A stretch of DNA of 64,000 nucleotides from Haloarcula halophila (GCF_029278565.1 NZ_CP119559.1:496001-560000), one strand, 5' to 3'; positions 15,350-24,332 are shown, counted from the stretch's first letter. A program made the numbers and translations. Notes: generated from the sequence alone by a model not told the origin.

Positions 15350-16306
15350 ATGGTCTCTGAGCTGTTCGACCCGGATCGCTGGGAACCGGTCGATCGATTC
15401 GAGTTCACCGACATCACCTACCACCGCGCGACCGAGACCGGCGCCGTCCGGATCGCGTTCGACCGGCCGGAGAAACGAAACGCGTTCCGGCCGGAGACAG
15501 TCGACGAACTGGCGACGGCCCTGGACCACGCCAAGCGGTTGACAGACGTGGGCTGTGTCATCATCACCGGCAACGGTCCCTCTCCGAAGGACGGGGGGTG
15601 GGCGTTCTGCTCCGGCGGCGACCAGAGCATCCGCGGCGAGAGCGGCTACGAGTACAGCCAGTCGCCACGCGACTCGGAGACGGAGGGCGGAGAGCACAGC
15701 GAACCGCGAGCCGACGAAGCCCCGCCCGAGGCCGACGACGCCCCGGAGAACGTCGGTCGGCTCCACATCCTCGAAGTCCAGCGCCAGATCCGTCACATCC
15801 CGAAGGTCGTCGTCGCCGTCGTCCCCGGATGGGCCGTCGGCGGTGGTCACTCCCTGCACGTGGTCTGTGATCTGACGCTCGCCAGCGCCGACCACGCGAA
15901 GTTCCTCCAGACCGATCCCGACGTGGGGAGCTTCGACGGCGGGTTCGGCTCGGCGTATCTCGCCCGTCAGATCGGCCAGAAGAAGGCTCGCGAGGTGTTC
16001 TTCCTGGGGAAGACCTACAGCGCCGAGGAGGCCGCCGACATGGGAATGGTCAACGAAGCGGTCCCACACGAGGACCTGGAGGCGACCGCCATCGAGTGGG
16101 CCGAAGCGATCAACAGCAAGTCGCCGACGGCCATGCGGATGCTGAAATACGCGTTCAATCTGGACTCGGACGGGATGGTCGGCCAACAGGTGTTCGCCGG
16201 CGAAGCGACCAGACTCGCGTACATGACCGACGAGGCCCAGGAGGGCCGGGACGCGTTCAACGAGGGACGGGAGCCAGAGTTCGACGACGTCCCCTGGCAC
16301 TACTGA
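15350..16306 (+). CDS. menB: 1,4-dihydroxy-2-naphthoyl-CoA synthase
   Basis: MenB closes the ring of o-succinylbenzoyl-CoA to give 1,4-dihydroxy-2-naphthoyl-CoA in menaquinone synthesis. The 318-residue crotonase-fold protein shows DRPEKRNAFRPETVDEL, the MenB-type FCSGGDQSIRG oxyanion segment, GWAVGGGHSLHVVCDLT and DVGSFDGGFGSAYLARQ. The start at 15350 is chosen over a frame running back into the divergent gene. It heads the run menB-menA-menC-menE; a CTTTTTGCG element lies about 27 nt upstream. Confidence 0.96.
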   Translation: MVSELFDPDRWEPVDRFEFTDITYHRATETGAVRIAFDRPEKRNAFRPETVDELATALDHAKRLTDVGCVIITGNGPSPKDGGWAFCSGGDQSIRGESGYEYSQSPRDSETEGGEHSEPRADEAPPEADDAPENVGRLHILEVQRQIRHIPKVVVAVVPGWAVGGGHSLHVVCDLTLASADHAKFLQTDPDVGSFDGGFGSAYLARQIGQKKAREVFFLGKTYSAEEAADMGMVNEAVPHEDLEATAIEWAEAINSKSPTAMRMLKYAFNLDSDGMVGQQVFAGEATRLAYMTDEAQEGRDAFNEGREPEFDDVPWHY

Positions 16307-16470
16307 CCGAGCGGTCGGGTGCGTCGCTTCCCGACGGCGATTGCCGAATCCGCTTCCGTCCCAGTCTCTAGCGTCGTCGACCGGTCTGGTGGGCGGCGGT
16401 GGCCGACTGCACCGAGAACTGACCCCCGGAACCACAGTCGCTTTGAACGTCGCGGCCCGACACGACCACA

Positions 16471-17427
16471 ATGAGTACAGCGACGGCAGACGTCTCGAAG
16501 CGGAAGGCGTGGGTGATGGCCGCACGACCCCAGACGCTGCCCGCCGGCGCCGCGCCGGTCGTCGTCGGTGTCGGGATGGCCGTCCACGCCGACGTCGCGG
16601 CTCCCGTGCCGGCGGTCGCCGCGCTCGTCGGGGCCTTGCTCCTCCAGGTCGGGACGAACTTCGCGAACGACTACTACGACGCCGTAAAGGGCGCGGACAC
16701 CGACGAGCGCGAGGGGTTCACCAGAGTGACCGCCGGCGGGCTCATCGAACCCAGGGAGGTCAAGCGTGCGATGATCGCTACCTACGCGCTGGCCGTCCTC
16801 GTCGGGAGCTATCTGGTCGCCGTCGGGGGCGTCCCCATCGTCGTCGTCGGCCTCTCGGGGATCGCCGCCGGCGTTCTCTACACCGGCGGGCCGCTGCCCT
16901 ACGGCTACCGCGGGCTGGGCGATCTGTTCGTGTTCGTCTACTTCGGGCTGGTCGCGGTCACGGGTACGTACTACGTCCAGGCGGTCGCCAGCATGGAGGG
17001 CGTCGGCCTGTTCCCGGCCGGGCTCCCACCCGGCAGCGTCCCGCCGGCCGTCGTCGTGGCGAGCCTGCCCGCCGCCGGTCTCTCGACGGCGATCCTCGTG
17101 GTCAACAACATCCGCGACCGCGAGACCGACGCCGCGGCCGGCAAGAAGACGCTCGTGGTCTATCTGGGCTACGCGTGGAGTCGCGTGGAGTACCTCGCGC
17201 TCGTCGGGATGGCCTACGTCGTCCCCGTCGTCTTCGCCCTCGATCCGGCCTACGGGCTTCCGGCGCTGGCCCCGCTGCTCTCGCTACCGCTGGCAGTCGC
17301 GGTGAGCAGGACCGTCCTCACGCGATCCGACGGCGAGGCGCTGAACCCCGCGTTAGAGCGGGTCGGCAAGACGCTGTTTCTCCACTCGCTACTGTTCGCG
17401 GTCGGGCTGGGAGTCGCCGGGCTATGA
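16471..17427 (+). CDS. menA: 1,4-dihydroxy-2-naphthoate prenyltransferase
   Basis: MenA attaches the polyprenyl tail to dihydroxynaphthoate at the membrane. The 318-residue UbiA-family protein has about eight helices, the first Asp motif NDYYDAVKGADTDER and the second NNIRDRETDAAAGKKT, both typical of MenA. Its stop overlaps the menC start (ATGA), showing translational coupling. A 164-nt gap separates it from menB and holds a CTTTGAACG element about 30 nt before the ATG, so it may have its own promoter. Confidence 0.96.
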   Translation: MSTATADVSKRKAWVMAARPQTLPAGAAPVVVGVGMAVHADVAAPVPAVAALVGALLLQVGTNFANDYYDAVKGADTDEREGFTRVTAGGLIEPREVKRAMIATYALAVLVGSYLVAVGGVPIVVVGLSGIAAGVLYTGGPLPYGYRGLGDLFVFVYFGLVAVTGTYYVQAVASMEGVGLFPAGLPPGSVPPAVVVASLPAAGLSTAILVVNNIRDRETDAAAGKKTLVVYLGYAWSRVEYLALVGMAYVVPVVFALDPAYGLPALAPLLSLPLAVAVSRTVLTRSDGEALNPALERVGKTLFLHSLLFAVGLGVAGL

Positions 17428-18479
17428 CCGATCTCACTTACGAGCGGTTCTCGCTGCCGCTGGCCGAGCCGCTGGGAACGTCACAGGGGACGATCAGGGA
17501 CCGGAGCGGGTACGTCGTCCGGTACGACCACCGCGGGCACACCGGAGTCGGGGAGGCGACGCCGCTACCGGGCTGGACGGAGACGCTATCGGCTTGTGAG
17601 GACGGACTGGCGGCCGCCGCGGCGGCCGAACCCGAGGGCGGCCACACCGGTGCCCTGCTCGCGCTCGCGGCCGACGAGGTGCCGGCGGCCCGCCACGGCT
17701 TCGCGACGGCGCTACTCGATGCCGACGCGCGGGCCGACGGCGTCCCGCTGTACCAGTGGTTCGACGAGGAGCGGGACTGCCGTTCGGTCCCGGTCAACGC
17801 GACGGTCGGCGACGCCGGGCCGACCGAGACCGCCCGCGACGTCGCCGAGGCCGTCGACGCCGGCTTCGACTGCTGTAAACTCAAGGTCGGCGCACGGACG
17901 CTTTCGGCGGATCTCGACCGCCTGCGGGCGGTCCGCGAGCGGGTCGGCGACGGCGTGACACTTCGGGCGGACGCAAACGGTGTCTGGGACCGCGAGACGG
18001 CTGCCGAGGCGGTCGAGGCCTTCGCCGACTACGGCGTGGCCTACGTCGAACAACCGCTCCCGGCCGAGGACTTGGCTGGCCACGCCGATCTCCGGGGCGG
18101 ACCGGTCGGGATCGCCCTCGACGAGAGCCTGATTGAGCACCGCGTCGACACCGTCATCGACGCCGACGCGGCCGACGTGTTGATCCTGAAACCGATGGTC
18201 GTCGGCGGCCCCGGTAACGCTCACACGCTCGCGTTGCGGGCACGGGAGCGCGGGATCGAACCCGTCGTCACGACTACCATCGACGGCGTCGTCGCCAGAC
18301 TCGCCGCGCTCCACGTCGCGGCGGCGATTCCCGGCATCGCCCCCTGTGGCCTGGCAACTGGCGATCGACTCGCCGGAGATCTCGCGCCGGACCCGACGAC
18401 GCTGGCGGACGGCACGCTGTCGGTCCCACAGACCGACGGGCTGGGCGTCGATCCCGGAGAGGTGGCCACCGATGCGTGA
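17424..18479 (+). CDS. menC: o-Succinylbenzoate synthase
   Basis: MenC is an enolase-superfamily dehydratase making o-succinylbenzoate. The 351-residue protein shows the KLKVG lysine motif, TLRADANGVW metal ligand, YVEQPLPAEDLAG, ALDESL and ILKPMVVGG. It sits between menA (4-bp overlap) and menE (8-bp overlap), which separates MenC from other mandelate-racemase-like enzymes such as dipeptide epimerase. The ATG at 17424 is set by the overlap. Confidence 0.93.
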   Translation: MTDLTYERFSLPLAEPLGTSQGTIRDRSGYVVRYDHRGHTGVGEATPLPGWTETLSACEDGLAAAAAAEPEGGHTGALLALAADEVPAARHGFATALLDADARADGVPLYQWFDEERDCRSVPVNATVGDAGPTETARDVAEAVDAGFDCCKLKVGARTLSADLDRLRAVRERVGDGVTLRADANGVWDRETAAEAVEAFADYGVAYVEQPLPAEDLAGHADLRGGPVGIALDESLIEHRVDTVIDADAADVLILKPMVVGGPGNAHTLALRARERGIEPVVTTTIDGVVARLAALHVAAAIPGIAPCGLATGDRLAGDLAPDPTTLADGTLSVPQTDGLGVDPGEVATDA

Positions 18480-19968
18480 ACCCGTCGACTGGCCGACCCA
18501 GGATCTGGTGAGCCACCGCGTCGCGAGCACACCCGAGCGGCCGGCAGTCGTCGACGCGGACGGCGACCCGACCTGGCGCTACCGCGAACTCGACGACCGA
18601 GTCGACACCGTCGCCGCTCGCTTCGCCGCCGAGACCGGATCGGCCGGCGGCGAGAACGAGCGCGTCGCCGCGCTGGTCGACACTCGCGTCGAGATAGCGC
18701 CCCTGCTGTTCGGCGCGATGCGTGCCGGGGTGGCGCTGGTCCCGCTGAACGTCGGCCTGGAACCCGCGACTCTCGCCGCGCAACTGGCCCGCGTCGACCC
18801 GGGGCTGCTCGTCTGCGAGCGCGGTACCGAGCGGACGGCCCGCGAGATCGCCGACTGTCCAGTCGTGTCGGTCGACGAGCCACGCAGCGAAGGCGTCGTT
18901 CCCCTGGCGATCGACCGAGCACCGCCGGACCCAGTGGCGCTCTCCCGGACTGACGAGCAGGTCGTCCTGTTCACGTCCGGCACGACGAGCGATCCGAAGG
19001 GGGTCCGGATCACGGTCGGGAACCTGGTCGCCAGCGCCACCGCCTCGGCGTTCCGGCTGGGCGTCAGGCCAGACGATCGGTGGCTCGTCGCCCTCCCGAC
19101 CTACCACATGGGCGGGCTGGCACCGTTCCTCCGTGGGGCGCTGTACGGGACGACGGTCGTCGTCCAGCGCTCGTTCGACCCGAACGGGACGGCGGCAGTC
19201 ATGGACGAGTCCGACGTGACAGGCGTCTCGCTGGTCCCGACGATGCTCGCGCGGTTGCTGGACGCGGGCTGGAAACCGCCCGAGTCACTGCGGACCGTCC
19301 TGCTGGGCGGCGGGCCCGCCGACGAGACCCTCGTCGATCGCTGTCGGGACGCGGGCGTACCGGTCCACCCGACCTACGGGATGACCGAGACCGCGTCACA
19401 GATCGCGACGGCCCGGCCACAGACGGCGTTCGACCATCCCGGAACGGTCGGCCAGCCGCTCGTGTTCACGGAGGTGACCGTCGTCGACGACGGCTCTCCC
19501 TGTGAGCCCGGCGAGCGCGGCGAACTCGTCGTCGACGGACCGACGGTCACGCCGGGCTACCTCGACGACGAGCGGACGGCTGCCGCGTTCGGGAGCCACG
19601 GCTTACACACCGGCGACCTCGGCTATCGGGACGAGGACGGCCGTCTCTGGATCGTCGGCCGGGTCGACGACCGGATCGTCACCGGCGGCGAGAACGTCGT
19701 CGCGAGCGACGTAGCCGCGACGATTCGGGAGAACGGGGACGTGACAGACGCCGTCGTCGTCGGCGTCCCGGACGAGGAGTGGGGCCAGCGGGTCGCAGCC
19801 CTGGTCACGGGGACGGTGTCTGCCGGGGCTGTCCGGGACTACTGCGAGGCCAGACTCGCGCCGTACGAAGTCCCGAAGACGATCCGTGTCGTCGATACGC
19901 TCCCACGAACGGCCTCGGGGACCGTCGACCGCGAGGCGGCACGTGCGCTCGTCGACGGGAGCGAGTGA
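18472..19968 (+). CDS. menE: o-Succinylbenzoate-CoA ligase
   Basis: MenE activates o-succinylbenzoate with ATP and CoA. The 498-residue acyl-adenylate enzyme has FTSGTTSDPKGV (P-loop-like motif), YGMTETASQI, TGDLGYRDEDGRLWIVGR and the C-terminal catalytic lysine region PRTASGTVDRE. Overlap with menC fixes its start and supports the specific assignment. menD and menF, needed for the first steps, are not in this window. Confidence 0.93.
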   Translation: MREPVDWPTQDLVSHRVASTPERPAVVDADGDPTWRYRELDDRVDTVAARFAAETGSAGGENERVAALVDTRVEIAPLLFGAMRAGVALVPLNVGLEPATLAAQLARVDPGLLVCERGTERTAREIADCPVVSVDEPRSEGVVPLAIDRAPPDPVALSRTDEQVVLFTSGTTSDPKGVRITVGNLVASATASAFRLGVRPDDRWLVALPTYHMGGLAPFLRGALYGTTVVVQRSFDPNGTAAVMDESDVTGVSLVPTMLARLLDAGWKPPESLRTVLLGGGPADETLVDRCRDAGVPVHPTYGMTETASQIATARPQTAFDHPGTVGQPLVFTEVTVVDDGSPCEPGERGELVVDGPTVTPGYLDDERTAAAFGSHGLHTGDLGYRDEDGRLWIVGRVDDRIVTGGENVVASDVAATIRENGDVTDAVVVGVPDEEWGQRVAALVTGTVSAGAVRDYCEARLAPYEVPKTIRVVDTLPRTASGTVDREAARALVDGSE

Positions 19969-20010
19969 ACAGCGCCAACCGTTTTTCCTGTCGGGCACCT
20001 ACGGGCGTCC

Positions 20011-20748
20011 GTGTGTACCATCGTCCTCGCGTGGCAGGTGTTCGAAGACGCGCCTGTCGTCGCGGCAACGAACCGAGACGAGTCGCTGGACCGTGAGTCG
20101 GAGCCGCCGAAACGGCGACACTGGGGCGCACGCGTCGTCGCTCCGAGCGACGCCGAAGCCGGCGGGACCTGGCTCGGGTACAACGAACACGGCGTCTTCG
20201 CGGCAGTCACGAACCGCTGGGTCGATACCGAACTCGCCGGCGAGCGCTCGCGCGGCCTGCTCGTCCGTGACGTACTCGGTCACGAGAGCGCGGAATCGGC
20301 CGCCCGCGCCGTCGAAGGTGCCGTCCGCGAGGCCGAGTACGAGGGGTTCAACCTAGTGCTCGCCGACGAGAACGCCGCCGTCCTGCTGGAGTGGGACGGC
20401 CAACTGGCCGTCCGGACGCTGGAACCGGGCGTCCACGTGGTGGTCAACGTCGGTGCCGACGGCGACTACCGGATTCCCGGTGGCCGCCCCGACGCTGGCG
20501 AACGGCAGGCCCGCAACGCCGACCGCGTCCGGGAGACAGTCCAAGTCGAACCCGGCGAGGACGCCGACGCGTGGCTCGACAGGGCCGCGTCGGTCATCGG
20601 CGACCACGACTACGGCGTCTGTGTCCACGGCGACGGCTTCGGAACGCGGTCCTCGTCGCTCGTAACCCTCGGTGAGTCCGCGACGTTTCGGTACGCCGAC
20701 GGGCCGCCGTGCCGGACGGAGTACCGGCCGGTCGAAGGTCAGATTTAA
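20011..20748 (+). CDS. NRDE (TANGO2-like) family protein
   Basis: The 245-residue protein begins MCTIVLAWQV and has the defining NRDE motif at residues 21-24, then GGTWLGYNEHGVFAAVTNR. The N-terminal cysteine suggests an Ntn-hydrolase-like fold, as proposed for this family. The eukaryotic relative TANGO2 is linked to lipid or haem handling; the archaeal role is unknown. The start codon is GTG, supported by the conserved N-terminus and a T-rich element (CGTTTTTCC) about 28 nt upstream. Confidence 0.88.
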   Translation: MCTIVLAWQVFEDAPVVAATNRDESLDRESEPPKRRHWGARVVAPSDAEAGGTWLGYNEHGVFAAVTNRWVDTELAGERSRGLLVRDVLGHESAESAARAVEGAVREAEYEGFNLVLADENAAVLLEWDGQLAVRTLEPGVHVVVNVGADGDYRIPGGRPDAGERQARNADRVRETVQVEPGEDADAWLDRAASVIGDHDYGVCVHGDGFGTRSSSLVTLGESATFRYADGPPCRTEYRPVEGQI

Positions 20749-20751
20749 CCG
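20745..20751 (+). promoter_or_regulatory. TATA box of the small HTH gene, overlapping the NRDE stop
   Basis: ATTTAAC is centred 29 nt before the ATG at 20777 and includes the TAA stop codon of the preceding gene. Confidence 0.6.
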
Positions 20752-20776
20752 CCCGACCGTTCTGGTGTAGGACAAC

Positions 20777-21127
20777 ATGAGTTCTGCGACCGCGGAGGCG
20801 GACCTCTCCGAGGACGAACGCGCCGGCCTGGAGCTTATCCGAGAGTCGGGAGGCATCCACCAGAGCGAGTTCTGGAAGGAACTGGACGTCTCCTCCCGGA
20901 AGGGGAGTCGGATCGTCGAGTCCCTCTTCGAAAAGGGGCTCATCCAGCGCGAGGAGACGGTCTACGACGGCCACAACACGTACTTCCTCACGCCGGCCGC
21001 GAAAGACCTCGAGTTCTCCCTGCTGATGGCCGGCGATCAACTCTCGCCGTTTATCGGCGACGAGGAAGTCGATCCACACGACGATACGTTCTCACAGTGG
21101 ATCATGACGCTGGCCTACGAGGACTGA
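20777..21127 (+). CDS. Small winged-helix DNA-binding protein
   Basis: The 116-residue protein has a MarR/Lrp-like winged helix at about residues 14-75 (GIHQSEFWKELDVSSRKGSR, then VESLFEKGLIQREE) and an acidic C-terminus with FSQWIMTLAYED. The fold suggests a transcriptional regulator. Targets are unknown; its own TATA box marks it as a single transcription unit. The 70 nt to the next, convergent gene hold nothing I can name. Confidence 0.8.
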   Translation: MSSATAEADLSEDERAGLELIRESGGIHQSEFWKELDVSSRKGSRIVESLFEKGLIQREETVYDGHNTYFLTPAAKDLEFSLLMAGDQLSPFIGDEEVDPHDDTFSQWIMTLAYED

Positions 21128-21197
21128 GGAAGCGACCCCGTACCGACCGCTGGCGCTGATCGGAGCTTCGATAGGAGAAACACAGCCTCGGCGCAGC

Positions 21198-21623
21198 TCA
21201 GTCTTCGAGCGCGTCGGCGATCCGGTCCAGCGAGCGCCGGACGTCGTGGACCTCGTCACGGAGCTTGCGGATCTCGCGGGTGAGTTCCTCGTTGTCGCTG
21301 CTCTCTTCCTCGCCGCCGGGGCCTCGCGGCCCGCCGCCCATCCCGCCTGGACCGCCCGCACCGGGGCCGCCACCGCCGCCCATCATGCCGCCCATCATCT
21401 GTGCGAAGGGGTTACCGCCCATCCCGCCGGGACCGCCACCGCCGCCACCGCCCATCATCTCTTCCATGCGCTCCTCGCGGCTCATCTCGCCCTCCTCGCC
21501 TTCCTCGCGCTCTTCGGCGCGTTGCTGGCGGATCTCCTCGACGCGCTCCCGGAAGGACTTCTCTTCGCCGTCGTCGCCCGATCCGTCCGATTCCGCGGTC
21601 TCCTCGTGTTCGTCGTCTGCCAT
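21198..21623 (-). CDS. Glycine/methionine-rich acidic protein with C-terminal coiled coil
   Basis: The 141-residue protein has three parts. The N-terminus is charged and helical (MADDEHEE, RERVEEIRQQRAEER). The middle is low-complexity, made of Gly, Met and Pro with MMGGG and GPGGMGG repeats (about 58-105). The C-terminus is a short coiled coil (REIRKLRDEVHDVRRSL). The forward strand opposite reads as poly-Pro, a shadow. The start at 21623 is the first Met followed by acidic sequence. It could be a disordered scaffold or condensate-type protein; no family is recognised. Confidence 0.72.
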   Translation of the reverse strand: MADDEHEETAESDGSGDDGEEKSFRERVEEIRQQRAEEREEGEEGEMSREERMEEMMGGGGGGGPGGMGGNPFAQMMGGMMGGGGGPGAGGPGGMGGGPRGPGGEEESSDNEELTREIRKLRDEVHDVRRSLDRIADALED

Positions 21624-21670
21624 GGACGCGGGTTCGGTAGGGCCGCGGAAAAGGGTTGTCGTCTCCGTCC

Positions 21671-21988
21671 TCAGGCGAGGCGACGGACGAGCAGCGAGAT
21701 GCCGGTCGCGGCGACCAGCACCACCACGAGGTTGAAGCCAGCCCGGAACAGCGGTCGGTACCGCCGGGTGACGAACTCGTTGACCGCGGCCGAGGCCGCG
21801 AAGTAGAACTGCAACGAGGCGACGAGCGCGATGAGGACGAGTATCCCGAACGCGGCCCACTGCGCGTAGACGGCGATCGATCGGCCGCCGTCGTCAGTCT
21901 CCGGCGTGTGGTCCGGCGACGGTTCGGGGATCTCGGGGCTGGCGGGCGGTTCGGTCGTGTCGTCGGTGTCGGATGGGGTGTCGGTCAT
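21671..21988 (-). CDS. Small membrane protein paired with a PGF-CTERM protein
   Basis: The 105-residue protein has an acidic, Pro-rich N-terminus (about 1-38) and two hydrophobic helices (about 42-65 and 82-100). Its ATG overlaps the stop of the upstream surface-protein gene by 4 nt, so the two are translated together. The job is unknown; the pairing suggests a partner of the cell-surface protein. Confidence 0.75.
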   Translation of the reverse strand: MTDTPSDTDDTTEPPASPEIPEPSPDHTPETDDGGRSIAVYAQWAAFGILVLIALVASLQFYFAASAAVNEFVTRRYRPLFRAGFNLVVVLVAATGISLLVRRLA

Positions 21989-22995
21989 ACGTTCCTCCGT
22001 GCGAGAGCGAGCGCCGCGACGAGGGCCGCGGCCAGCGCCGCGACCGCGGTGAAGCCGGGGCCGCTACCGGACGTGAACGTCGGTTCGTCCGTCGCTCGTG
22101 GCATCCCCGTCTGTTGCTCCTCGAAGTCGCCGGACTGGAAGCCGGTGTCACGGCGAGTGACGTTCTCTTCGAGGACCTCCGTCGGGTCGAGGTTCGCCGG
22201 CGCACTCTCGGTGGCGATGATGACGCCGTCGGACTGGAGGATGCCGTCGAGCCAGTAGTTGTAGCCGTCGGGAACCGTCAGTTCGGTACTGACGGTCGTC
22301 GTCCGTCCGGGCCTGATCTGCCCGACCCGGATCGTCGCTTCGTCGGCGATGACGTTGGACTCGGCCTGGCGAGCCCGCAGGCGCAACTGGAGGTCCCCGG
22401 CCGGTTCGTCGCCGGTGTTCGTCAGGAACACCGAGACGTTCATCGTCGTCCGGTTGTCCTCGACCGACTCGATCCGGTAGGAGATCGCCCGCAGTGGGAC
22501 GTCGGCGTTCTCGAACTCCTGGAAGGAGACGGTACTCTTCGCGTACGACGGGGTCAGCGCGTCGACGTTGCGGACGGTCGTCCGGCCGAACGTCCGGCGC
22601 TGTTCGTCGGCGTAGACGATCGTCTCGATGCGGTAGTCCCCCTGTCGTTCGACCGTGAGGTTCGTCAGGACCTGGATCTCGCGGTCGCCGCTGACGTTCC
22701 CGAGCGACTGCCGCGTCCGCGTGGCGACCAGGCCGGTGTCGGCGTCGATCGCTCGCGTCTCGACGGTGACGTTGCGTGCGGTTCCACCACGGTGTTCGAG
22801 CCGCGAGTCGAGCGAGAGCGTGACGGTCTCACCGCCCACGTTCCGCGCGTCGATCGTCGTCTCCCGGAGGTCCAGCCTACTGGGCCGGACGTCCTCTTCG
22901 GGTTCCGAGAACGCGCCGGGGGTCGCAAGCAGCGAACCCAGGATCGCGAGCGACAGCAGGAGGGCGAGGGCGGCCAGTGTGAGTTCGCGTCGCAC
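21985..22995 (-). CDS. Exported surface protein with PGF-CTERM sorting signal
   Basis: The 336-residue protein starts with a signal-like helix (LTLAALALLLSLAILGSLL). Two or three beta-rich repeats follow, with many N-glycosylation sequons (NVS, NLT, NRT). It ends in a Ser/Gly/Pro stretch, PGF, a hydrophobic helix and ALARRN. That ending is the PGF-CTERM signal processed by archaeosortase A and lipid-anchored. It appears to be an S-layer-associated envelope protein. It is co-transcribed with the small membrane protein downstream. Confidence 0.82.
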   Translation of the reverse strand: MRRELTLAALALLLSLAILGSLLATPGAFSEPEEDVRPSRLDLRETTIDARNVGGETVTLSLDSRLEHRGGTARNVTVETRAIDADTGLVATRTRQSLGNVSGDREIQVLTNLTVERQGDYRIETIVYADEQRRTFGRTTVRNVDALTPSYAKSTVSFQEFENADVPLRAISYRIESVEDNRTTMNVSVFLTNTGDEPAGDLQLRLRARQAESNVIADEATIRVGQIRPGRTTTVSTELTVPDGYNYWLDGILQSDGVIIATESAPANLDPTEVLEENVTRRDTGFQSGDFEEQQTGMPRATDEPTFTSGSGPGFTAVAALAAALVAALALARRNV

Positions 22996-23046
22996 AGCGG
23001 AACTGCCACAGGGGTGTGGTAAGTATCTTGTGACTGAGATGACGGA

Positions 23047-23799
23047 TCAGAACGCGCCGAGGCTCGACTGGAGGTCCCTGTCGGCACTCCCCTCGTCGAG
23101 TTCGCAGCCGACCAGATCCCGGAGGTTCACCGCGTACGTGCTCCCGTTGTTCGAGAGGACGGCGACCCGGCCTTTCGTCCCGCGGACCGTCCCCGTCGCG
23201 AGCGTCTCGGCGAGGGGGCGGTCCGCCAGGTCGAGACCGTAGTCGAAGTCGTACGTTTCGATGGGCGCGAACCGCTCCAGCAGCGACTTCCACCACCGCT
23301 CGTCGACGCTGTCCGCGAGCCCGTCGATCTTCGTCGGGACCCGAACGCGGTCGCCGAGATCCGTCGCGATGTCGGCTTCGACCTGTCTGGCGATGCGTCC
23401 GTCGGCCACCGTCCGGAGGTGGGCGGCGCGGTCGGCCCCCTGCTCTCTGAGCCGGGTCTCCAGCCGCCAGGAGCGGGTCACGCCGACTTTCACGACGTCC
23501 GGCGCGAACGCCGCCAGGTAGACTGCGTGTTCCTCCTCGCAGGCGTCCAGTGGCTTGTCGCAGTCGCCGGTACACCGCGCGCAGGGCCACCTGTCGGTGT
23601 GTTCCGGACAGTACGGTGCGGTGTCGTTGGCACACGGATAGTGGACCTCGCCGTCGACGGTGCCGGCACAGTGGCGTGACCCGAGGGTGTAGGAGAGTTC
23701 GGTCCCGGGAACGAGCGGGCGCAGTTCGACGGTGCGCTCCTCGGCGAGAACGAGCGCTGCCGGGTCGGTGTCACGGGGCCGATAGCCGACGACTTGCAC
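23047..23799 (-). CDS. DUF2797-family protein
   Basis: The 250-residue protein has a cysteine/histidine-rich centre (HYPCANDTAPYCPEH, CARCTGDC) that probably binds zinc. It is followed by YLAAFAPDVVKVGVTRS and LREQGADRA, which recall the GIY-YIG nuclease core as seen in DUF2797. I chose the GTG at 23799 because the longer frame runs into the promoter and start of the divergent PEBP gene, and GCCTTTGAG lies about 27 nt before this GTG. Function unproven. Confidence 0.8.
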   Translation of the reverse strand: MQVVGYRPRDTDPAALVLAEERTVELRPLVPGTELSYTLGSRHCAGTVDGEVHYPCANDTAPYCPEHTDRWPCARCTGDCDKPLDACEEEHAVYLAAFAPDVVKVGVTRSWRLETRLREQGADRAAHLRTVADGRIARQVEADIATDLGDRVRVPTKIDGLADSVDERWWKSLLERFAPIETYDFDYGLDLADRPLAETLATGTVRGTKGRVAVLSNNGSTYAVNLRDLVGCELDEGSADRDLQSSLGAF

Positions 23800-23875
23800 G
23801 GGAGCGGGTTGGGGATACCCGCTCAAAGGCGTACCGGGACGAGTCTTTTGTCGGTGGAGAAATATATGCTCACAC

Positions 23876-24331
23876 ATGGCAGACCTCTCGTTGACCAGCC
23901 CGGCCTTCGAGGACGGTGAACGAATCCCCCGCGAACACGGGTACACCGAGGCGAACACGAACCCTCCACTGGACATCGACGGAGTCCCCGGCGACGCCCT
24001 CTCGCTCGCGTTGGTCGTCGACGATCCCGACGCGGAGGAGCCAGCCGGGAAGGTGTGGGATCACTGGGTCGTCTGGAACGTCGCACCCGACACCGAACAC
24101 ATCCCCGAAGGCTGGTCGGCCGAGGACGTAAGCGAGGGGCAGAACGATTACGGCGAGACCGGCTGGGGCGGCCCCAACCCACCGGAGCGGGAACACACCT
24201 ACCGGTTCCTGCTGTACGCCCTGGATACGAAGCTCGGACTGTCACCGAACGCCACGAAAGACGACCTCTACGATGCAGCCGGCGGCCACGTGCTCGACAA
24301 GGCCAAACTCCACGGCACCTACGCGCCCTGA
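23876..24331 (+). CDS. YbhB/YbcL-type phosphatidylethanolamine-binding protein (PEBP)
   Basis: The 151-residue protein has the family hallmarks LVVDDPDAEEPAGKVWDHW and the C-terminal half GWGGPNPPEREHTYRFLLYAL. PEBP-like proteins of prokaryotes bind small anions or phospholipid headgroups, and their physiological role is not settled. It is divergent from DUF2797 and convergent with the epimerase gene (1 nt between stops). Confidence 0.92.
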   Translation: MADLSLTSPAFEDGERIPREHGYTEANTNPPLDIDGVPGDALSLALVVDDPDAEEPAGKVWDHWVVWNVAPDTEHIPEGWSAEDVSEGQNDYGETGWGGPNPPEREHTYRFLLYALDTKLGLSPNATKDDLYDAAGGHVLDKAKLHGTYAP

Positions 24332-24332
24332 G

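Noticed and set aside
14975-16525. 516-codon minus-strand frame over menB
   Set aside because: Only its last 97 codons (from 15268) look like protein; the rest is the antisense of menB.
21265-21735. Proline-rich forward frame (PPIPPGPP repeats)
   Set aside because: It is the complement of the glycine/methionine-rich gene; that strand has the acidic start and helices expected of a real haloarchaeal protein.
23862-23868. AATATAT as TATA box for the PEBP gene
   Set aside because: It lies only about 11 nt before the ATG, too close for transcription start; a T-rich element near 23845 is better placed.
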